Of a stretch of 29,172 nucleotides of DNA, positions 22,887-27,526 are shown piece after piece. The notes beneath the pieces were generated by a model, which saw only the letters and a list, made by a program, of their open reading frames with translations, made no database searches and had not been told where the DNA came from. The stretch lies in NCBI GenBank assembly GCA_964425275.1, contig CAYRLZ010000027.1, positions 1 to 29,172 of the forward strand. The letters are read 5' to 3'. The stretch's first letter is position 1. Every line of letters begins with the position of its first letter. Source of the stretch: CAYRLZ01 sp964425275 (lineage in GTDB: Bacteria; Hydrothermota; Tepidihabitantia; Tepidihabitantales; JBDRVQ01). The translations under genes were made by a program, and so were the position numbers.

Positions 22887-22920
22887 GCCGGTGCCGGTTT
22901 TAGTTTGGCACCGGCTTTTT
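22887..22920. promoter_or_regulatory. Strong hairpin in the leader of the bS20-like gene
   Basis: GCCGGTGCC (22887-22895) and GGCACCGGC (22907-22915) form a perfect 9-bp stem with an 11-nt loop. Read on the plus strand it is followed by TTTTT, an intrinsic-terminator shape, but no plus-strand gene precedes it. On the minus strand it lies directly before the ribosome binding site, a position suited to autoregulation by a ribosomal protein, or it may block antisense transcription into array 3. Confidence 0.6.
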
Positions 22921-23018
22921 ATTATATCATAAAACCCGGTTTTTCAATTTTCCACATAATTTGATTATATCTCGTAATTGATAGGGGTAAGGAAGGAGAC
23001 TCTCATTTAACTCCTCGG

Positions 23019-23306
23019 TTAGGTTCGGAATAACCTTCCCAGTATCATCGGGAATATCGTCTTCAGTATCGTTCCGAATATCCTTCTCTATATCTTCCAG
23101 AATATCGTCCTCTATATCCTTCCCAGTATCACCCTGAATATCACCCCCAGTATCGTCTGGAATATCCTTCTCTCTATCACCCTGACTATCGTCTCCAATA
23201 TCGTCCCTGGTATCTTCTTCGGTATCGTCCGGAATATCTTCCCCAGTATCCTCTTCCCTATCGCCCGGAATATCGTCCCCTGTATCACCCCCTGTATCGC
23301 CCACCC
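23019..23306 (-). repeat. Array 3: 23 degenerate 12-bp tandem units, GATA type
   Basis: On the plus strand 23 units start at 23031, 23043 and so on to 23295 with no indel, almost all with TATC followed by eight variable bases; one more degenerate unit lies at 23019. Read on the minus strand in the same register as arrays 1 and 2, units begin TA and end GA: tacagggggtga at the head, then tattccggacga, tactgggaagga, tattcccgatga. The head contains TACAGGGGGTG (23286-23296), identical to array 2. In the second half TATTC-type and TACTG/TATAG-type units mostly alternate. One minus frame is open for 125 codons (22927-23304, D-rich tetrads), but its start is a GTG without properly spaced ribosome binding site. 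Confidence 0.9.
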
Positions 23307-23312
23307 CTCCCC

Positions 23313-23348
23313 ATATATAGTAGCCTTTAGGAAAGAGACACTATATAT
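23313..23348. repeat. Inverted repeat at the head of array 3
   Basis: ATATATAGT (23313-23321) and ACTATATAT (23340-23348) are perfect 9-bp inverted arms separated by 18 bases, immediately outside the head of array 3. An inverted repeat rich in CTATA also lies before array 1 (386-403). It may be a regulator site or part of the array's own promoter. Confidence 0.5.
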
Positions 23349-23402
23349 AGATAAGGGAAAATCTTGGAATAATCCCCTTTTTCTATCGCTTGCAACAAAA
23401 GG

Positions 23403-23430
23403 TTGACTTTCTTCTTTTTTTCTTTATAGT
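23403..23430 (+). promoter_or_regulatory. Promoter of the cupin-por operon, leaderless
   Basis: TTGACT (23403-23408), 16-bp spacer, TATAGT (23425-23430). The ATG is at 23439, about where transcription should begin. No Shine-Dalgarno sequence at usable distance. Confidence 0.75.
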
Positions 23431-23438
23431 AAAAGGTT

Positions 23439-23759
23439 ATGCGTTTGATTGATTGGCAGGAAGAAGTGAAAAACCTAAAAGGGGTCTTCAACCCAAAGGT
23501 CGTTGCCTTTGTTGATGACCACCGGATTGTTATCTCTCGTTTTCTCGGTGATTACCAGTTCCATCGGCATGACTCCGACGAATTTTTCTATGTCTTGAAG
23601 GGAGAAATCGTCTTAGAGACAAAGGATGGGGAATTTTATCTGAAAGCCGGTGAAGGTCTTCTGATGCCGAAAGATACCTTCCATCGCTCCAAGGCAAAAG
23701 AGGAAGCAATTGTCTTGATGTTTGAAAGGAAAGACTTGAAAACCTTTTTTCAACCATGA
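23439..23759 (+). CDS. Small cupin-domain protein
   Basis: A 106-residue single-domain cupin. The metal site is readable: H42, H44 and E48 in FHRHDSDEFFYVLKGE, and H82 in MPKDTFHRS, with the glycine turn LKAGEGLLMP between them. Such proteins bind a metal and act as small-molecule sensors, isomerases or dioxygenases; no specific activity can be assigned. It is the first gene of the por operon and overlaps porG by ATGA, so it may sense or protect the complex (inference). Confidence 0.85.
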   Translation: MRLIDWQEEVKNLKGVFNPKVVAFVDDHRIVISRFLGDYQFHRHDSDEFFYVLKGEIVLETKDGEFYLKAGEGLLMPKDTFHRSKAKEEAIVLMFERKDLKTFFQP

Positions 23760-24358
23760 AGAGAAATGTCTTAGAAATTAGATGGCACGGTCGGGGCGGA
23801 CAAGGGGCAAGACTGGCCGCCCTCTTTTTGGGTGAAGTGGTCTTAGAAACCGGAAGATACATCCAGGCATTCCCTGAATTTGGTCCGGAAAGGATGGGGG
23901 CACCGGTTGTTGCCTATGACCGCATCTCCGATACCCGGATTCGCGACCACTCCGGGATTAAAAATCCCGATGTCCTTGTCATTTTAGACCCAAGCCTCTT
24001 TTATGCCTGTGATGTCCTTTCTGGTCTAAAAGAAGATGGCATAATTTTAGTCAATACCACTGAATCAGCGGAGGAAATAAAGGCAAAATTGGGAATACAG
24101 GACTCAAGAATAAAGGTCTGGACGGTTGATGCCTCCGGTATCTCCCTCTCCTACTTAAAGCGCGCTATCCCTAATACCCCAATGCTTGGGGCATTAGCCA
24201 AAGTGCTTGACACCTCTGGACTCCTAAAAATTGACTTCTCCTTAATGTTTTCCTCCTTAGAAAGAAAACTCTCCGAGAAGTTCCGCGGAAAAGAAGAATT
24301 GGTTATCGGAAACTTAAATTCAATCAAAAAGGCTTATGAAGAAGTTAGGGGAGGATAA
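23756..24358 (+). CDS. porG: Pyruvate:ferredoxin oxidoreductase gamma subunit
   Basis: A 200-residue gamma subunit of the 2-oxoacid:ferredoxin oxidoreductase family. The hallmark RWHGRGGQGARLAALFLGE lies at residues 9-27, followed by FPEFGPERMGAPVVAYDRISD, LVILDPSLF and VNTTESAEEIKAKL. The subunit takes part in CoA binding in the multi-subunit enzyme that decarboxylates pyruvate to acetyl-CoA and reduces ferredoxin. The order gamma-delta-alpha-beta with four separate genes is the ancestral type seen in archaea and in bacteria such as Thermotoga. It overlaps the cupin gene by four bases. Confidence 0.93.
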   Translation: MKRNVLEIRWHGRGGQGARLAALFLGEVVLETGRYIQAFPEFGPERMGAPVVAYDRISDTRIRDHSGIKNPDVLVILDPSLFYACDVLSGLKEDGIILVNTTESAEEIKAKLGIQDSRIKVWTVDASGISLSYLKRAIPNTPMLGALAKVLDTSGLLKIDFSLMFSSLERKLSEKFRGKEELVIGNLNSIKKAYEEVRGG

Positions 24359-24359
24359 A

Positions 24360-24677
24360 TTGAAAGAAAAGATTGATAGTGAGGCGCAGTGCCTTCTTAT
24401 CTCCTGGCGCAATCTGCCCTGCGGAGCAATCCTCACTGACACCAAAAGGATAAAAGAGAATAAGACTGGCGCCTGGCGGAGCGAACGACCGATTTATGAT
24501 GAGAAGAAGTGCATCCAGTGTCTTGTCTGCTGGATTTATTGCCCGGATGCCTCAATTCTGGTTCAAGATGGCAAGGTAGTTGGGATTAATTACGATTACT
24601 GTAAGGGCTGTGGCATCTGTGCCAGTGTCTGCCCGAAAAAGGTGCAGGCGATAAGAATGGAAAAGGAGAAGAAATGA
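24360..24677 (+). CDS. porD: Pyruvate:ferredoxin oxidoreductase delta subunit (2x[4Fe-4S])
   Basis: A 105-residue ferredoxin-like subunit with two [4Fe-4S] motifs: C51-x2-C54-x2-C57-x3-C61-P and C81-x2-C84-x2-C87-x3-C91-P. It passes electrons from the beta subunit to ferredoxin. I place the start at TTG 24360 because a near-perfect GGGGAGG lies five bases upstream and the stop of porG ends one base before; an in-frame ATG at 24336 lies inside porG and has no such site. The N-terminal 45 residues (SWRNLPCGAIL ... TGAWRSERP) are typical of PorD. The end overlaps porA by ATGA. Confidence 0.93.
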   Translation: MKEKIDSEAQCLLISWRNLPCGAILTDTKRIKENKTGAWRSERPIYDEKKCIQCLVCWIYCPDASILVQDGKVVGINYDYCKGCGICASVCPKKVQAIRMEKEKK

Positions 24678-25846
24678 AAAAGGTTGTAGCCAAGACCGGA
24701 AACGAGGCGATGGCTTACGCGATGAAGCAGATTGCCCCGGATGTGGTTGCGGCCTATCCAATAACTCCTTCTACTGAGGTTGTCTATGCCTTCGCCTCCT
24801 TTGTTGCGGAGGGTGAAGTTGATACCGAATTTGTCGCGGTGGAAAGTGAACACTCCGCGATGTCCGCCTGTATCGCCGCCGCGGTCTCGGGCGCTCGGGC
24901 AATGACCGCTACCGCCTCCCAAGGACTGGCACTGATGCATGAGATGTTATTCATCGCCTCGGCATTAAGATTACCGATTGTGATGGCGGTAGTGAACCGA
25001 ACCCTTTCGGCGCCACTAAATATCCATTGTGACCATTCCGATTCCTTAGCCTCAAGGGATTCCGGTTGGATTCAACTGTTCTGCGCCAATTCCCAAGAGG
25101 CCTACGACACTATGATTTATGCGGTTCGGATTGCCGAAGAGATTTATCTACCGGTAATGGTGACAATTGACGGTTTTATCCTGTCCCACTGTATGGAGAG
25201 AATTGAGATTTTAAGCGACGAAGAGGTTAAAGACTTCATTAAGGAGTTTAAGCCGAACTACTCCCTTTTGGATATTGACCACCCGATAACCGTTGGGCCG
25301 GCTTGTCTGCCCGATTCCTACTTTGAACATAAGGTAGCGGTAGCGGAGGCGATGCGGGAGAGTTTAGCGGTGATTGAAAGGGTGAGTAAGGAATTTGGGG
25401 AGAGGTTTGGTCGTTATTATGACATATTAGAAGGGTATGAGACGAAGGATTGTGAAGTGGCAGTGATTGCGATGGGTTCAACCTATGAGACCGCCACCGT
25501 CGCGGTTGATAACCTTCGGAAAAAGGGGAAGAAGGTGGGTGCCTATAAGTTAAAACTCTTCCGACCATTTCCCCACCAGAGGATAAAGGCCGAGTTAATA
25601 AATCTTCCGGTTCTTGGGGTTTTAGACCGAGCGGAAGCCTTATCCTCTTATGGTGGTATCCTTTATACCGAAATCCGAGCGGTGCTATCCGACGAAAAGA
25701 AAAAACCCCTCACCGCCAATTACATCTACGGATTGGGTGGCAGAGAGATTACGCCGGGGGAGATTGAAGGGGTATTTGAGGAATTATTCCAATTAAAGGA
25801 AAAGGGTGTTTCATCCGAAGAGGTTAGTTATATTGGAGTGAGATGA
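24674..25846 (+). CDS. porA: Pyruvate:ferredoxin oxidoreductase alpha subunit
   Basis: A 390-residue alpha subunit. Family blocks are AAYPITPSTEVVYAFA, EFVAVESEHSAMSACIAAAVSGARAMTATASQGL, PLNIHCDHSDSLASRDSGWIQLF and the C-terminal LKLFRPFP with LDRAEALSS. The PITPST loop and the conserved glutamate region contribute to the thiamine diphosphate/substrate pocket shared with the beta subunit. The SRDSGW block points to pyruvate rather than 2-oxoglutarate, but the substrate is inferred. Normally porB follows directly; here 158 bases with an extra 50-codon frame intervene. Confidence 0.93.
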   Translation: MKKVVAKTGNEAMAYAMKQIAPDVVAAYPITPSTEVVYAFASFVAEGEVDTEFVAVESEHSAMSACIAAAVSGARAMTATASQGLALMHEMLFIASALRLPIVMAVVNRTLSAPLNIHCDHSDSLASRDSGWIQLFCANSQEAYDTMIYAVRIAEEIYLPVMVTIDGFILSHCMERIEILSDEEVKDFIKEFKPNYSLLDIDHPITVGPACLPDSYFEHKVAVAEAMRESLAVIERVSKEFGERFGRYYDILEGYETKDCEVAVIAMGSTYETATVAVDNLRKKGKKVGAYKLKLFRPFPHQRIKAELINLPVLGVLDRAEALSSYGGILYTEIRAVLSDEKKKPLTANYIYGLGGREITPGEIEGVFEELFQLKEKGVSSEEVSYIGVR

Positions 25847-25850
25847 AATA

Positions 25851-26003
25851 ATGGCAAAAGGAGTGCTTACCTATTCCCTGGGGGAAAAGAATTTTCCCCA
25901 ACGGGGTGACAGGGAAAAAAGCCTAGGGGCTTTCTTTTCCGCAAGAGGGGTGATAACCCCTATTGAGTGGGGCTTGGGGAAAATTCATATCGGGGTGAGG
26001 TAA
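25851..26003 (+). CDS. Unrecognised 50-codon ORF in a hairpin-rich insert between porA and porB
   Basis: The frame opens with ATG five bases after the porA stop and ends with TAA one base before the porB ATG. It starts MAKGVLTYSLGEKNFPQRG and ends GKIHIGVR. I do not recognise it. Its ends imitate their surroundings: porA ends YIGVR-stop and the insert ends HIGVR-stop with only third-base differences in the shared codons, while the insert starts ATGGCA as porB does. The DNA holds three hairpins: GGGGAAAA/TTTTCCCC with a GAA loop (25881-25899), an AAGCC/GGCTT-centred stem (about 25912-25940), and AGGGGT/ACCCCT with a GATA loop (25946-25961). It may be an inserted element flanked by an imperfect duplication of the porA-porB junction, and need not be translated. 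Confidence 0.35.
   Translation: MAKGVLTYSLGEKNFPQRGDREKSLGAFFSARGVITPIEWGLGKIHIGVR
25881..25961. repeat. Hairpin cluster in the porA-porB junction
   Basis: A perfect 8-bp stem with a 3-nt loop (25881-25899) and a perfect 6-bp stem with a GATA loop (25946-25961) flank a longer imperfect stem. The first resembles the hairpin at 9005-9021 between two convergent genes. Possible roles are transcript processing, attenuation or a small mobile palindromic element. Confidence 0.5.
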
Positions 26004-26004
26004 A

Positions 26005-26928
26005 ATGGCATCATTAAAAGAATTGGTAAAAAGAAGTGAGTTGTTCTCTTCTGGGCATCGGGCTTGCGCGGGCTGTGGTGAGGTCTTAGCGGTTCGCCAG
26101 GTTTTGTTAGCCGCCGGGGAAAATGTTGCCTGTGCCATGCCAACCGGTTGCTTAGAGATTGTCTCAACCATCTATCCCCATACCGCCTGGCAGGTGCCGA
26201 TGTTTCATTCCGCCTTTGAGAATGCGGCCGCGACTATCTCCGGAATGGAATCCGCCTATCGGGCACTGAAACGACGCGGAAAGATAAATAAAGAGATAAG
26301 ATTTATCGCCTTCGGCGGTGACGGCGGGACCTATGACATTGGCTTTCAGGCACTCTCCGGGGCAATAGAACGGCGCCATCGCTTCTTATATGTCTGCACC
26401 GACAACCAGGCCTATATGAATACCGGAATCCAGCGGTCTTCCGCTACCCCATCATTTGCCGATACCACCACCTCACCGGCTGGGAAAAAATTACCCGGGA
26501 AATTACAACCGAGAAAGGATATTGTGGAAATCGTCATTGCCCATGATGTGCCTTATTGTGCCCAGACAACAGTTGCCTTCTGGAACGATTTGGTGACAAA
26601 GGTAGAGAAGGCGCTCTCTTTTGCTGGTCCGACATTTATTAATATCCTGGTTCCCTGCCCATTGGGTTGGGGTTATAAACCTGAGGAGACGATTGAAATC
26701 TCTCGTCTGGCGGTTGAGACAAATTTCTGGCCACTATACGAATATGAACAGGGGACCTATCGCTTGAATTACGAGGGGAAAGAGAGGAAACCAATTGAAG
26801 AATGGTTGAAGCGGCAAGGGAGATTCCGTCATCTCTTTTCGCCCGAAAATAAGGACCTAATCAGTCTTATACAGAAAGAGGTTGATGAGCGGTTTCTCCG
26901 GCTGACGAAGAAGTGCGAAAATAAGTGA
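26005..26928 (+). CDS. porB: Pyruvate:ferredoxin oxidoreductase beta subunit
   Basis: A 307-residue beta subunit that binds thiamine diphosphate and one [4Fe-4S] cluster. Cluster cysteines are C21 and C24 in RACAGCGE, a cysteine in MPTGCLEIVS, and one in ILVPCPLGWGY. The thiamine diphosphate/Mg motif is FGGDGGTYDIGFQALSGAIERRHRFLYVCTDNQAYMNTG, beginning GDG and ending with the conserved asparagines. The AYMNTGIQRSSATP loop is typical of PorB. GAGGT upstream can serve as the ribosome binding site, but it lies inside the insert described at 25851. The stop overlaps the GTG start of queH. Confidence 0.94.
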   Translation: MASLKELVKRSELFSSGHRACAGCGEVLAVRQVLLAAGENVACAMPTGCLEIVSTIYPHTAWQVPMFHSAFENAAATISGMESAYRALKRRGKINKEIRFIAFGGDGGTYDIGFQALSGAIERRHRFLYVCTDNQAYMNTGIQRSSATPSFADTTTSPAGKKLPGKLQPRKDIVEIVIAHDVPYCAQTTVAFWNDLVTKVEKALSFAGPTFINILVPCPLGWGYKPEETIEISRLAVETNFWPLYEYEQGTYRLNYEGKERKPIEEWLKRQGRFRHLFSPENKDLISLIQKEVDERFLRLTKKCENK

Positions 26929-27443
26929 GGCCTTTCCTCCATATCTGCTGTGGCCCCTGTGGGATTTATCCCATCCAAAAATTAAAAGCATCCCAACCAA
27001 TCCTCTTCTTCTATAATCCAAATATCTATCCCGAAGAAGAATACGAAAAAAGACTGAATAGTGTTAGCAAAATATCCACACTGTTTAAGGTTCCTTTAAT
27101 CGTTGGCCGTTATGATAAAGAGGAGTGGTTCAAGTCCGTTTTTGGTTTAGAAGGTGAGAAGGAAGGCGGGAAGCGATGTGAAGTATGCTTTTCCTTTCGG
27201 CTTACCGAGACGGCAAAAAAGGCAAAGGATGCGGGATTTACTCTTTTCGGCACTACCTTGATGATTAGCCCCCATAAAAATTCCGGTTTAATAAAAAGGT
27301 TAGGTCGGGAGATTGCCGAAAGGTTTGGCTTGGAGTTTTTTTCCGAAGACTTTCGCGAAGGTTTTAAGGAAGGACAGGTTTTGGCGAGCGAACTTTCCCT
27401 TTATCGCCAGCGCTACTGTGGCTGTATTTATAGCCAAAGATAG
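26925..27443 (+). CDS. queH: Epoxyqueuosine reductase QueH
   Basis: A 172-residue QueH (DUF208) protein, the non-cobalamin enzyme that reduces epoxyqueuosine to queuosine in tRNA. Conserved cysteines are all present: HICCGPC (C8, C9, C12), KRCEVCF (C85, C88) and YRQRYCGC (C165, C167). These bind a [4Fe-4S] cluster with an adjacent iron in characterised members. It starts with GTG, overlapping the porB stop by three bases, so it is translationally coupled to the por operon. The link to por may simply be supply of reduced ferredoxin (inference). Confidence 0.93.
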   Translation: MRPFLHICCGPCGIYPIQKLKASQPILFFYNPNIYPEEEYEKRLNSVSKISTLFKVPLIVGRYDKEEWFKSVFGLEGEKEGGKRCEVCFSFRLTETAKKAKDAGFTLFGTTLMISPHKNSGLIKRLGREIAERFGLEFFSEDFREGFKEGQVLASELSLYRQRYCGCIYSQR

Positions 27444-27466
27444 AATTTTATATTTGCCGGGAAAAC

Positions 27467-27494
27467 TTGACTTCTAAGATTTTAATAGTATAAT
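27467..27494 (+). promoter_or_regulatory. Promoter of the acetyl-CoA synthetase gene
   Basis: TTGACT (27467-27472), 16-bp spacer, TATAAT (27489-27494), with a leader of about 26 nt containing AGGAGG eight to nine bases before the ATG at 27527. Confidence 0.8.
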
Positions 27495-27526
27495 TAAGGG
27501 TTAAAATTAAACAGGAGGATTAAAAT

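Noticed and set aside
22887..22920. Intrinsic terminator for a plus-strand gene
   Set aside because: The stem and T tail look right, but every gene for more than 3 kb upstream is on the minus strand, so there is no transcript to end. Listed instead as a leader hairpin of the bS20-like gene.
22927..23304. 125-codon D-rich frame on the minus strand across array 3
   Set aside because: The frame is open mainly because a 12-bp unit lacking stops repeats in register. Its GTG start has a G-rich tract directly against it and no properly spaced ribosome binding site. The unit phase relative to the frame differs from array 2. Kept as a repeat, with the coding question raised as a finding.
481..23306. 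CRISPR array or other known spacer-repeat guide array
   Set aside because: The constant part is only 2-5 bases and the period is 12 bases, far too short for CRISPR repeats and spacers; no cas genes are present. It also does not resemble other guide-RNA arrays I know, which have longer constant parts.
24336..24359. ATG at 24336 as the start of porD
   Set aside because: It lies inside the end of porG without a ribosome binding site; TTG at 24360 has GGGGAGG five bases upstream and directly follows the porG stop.
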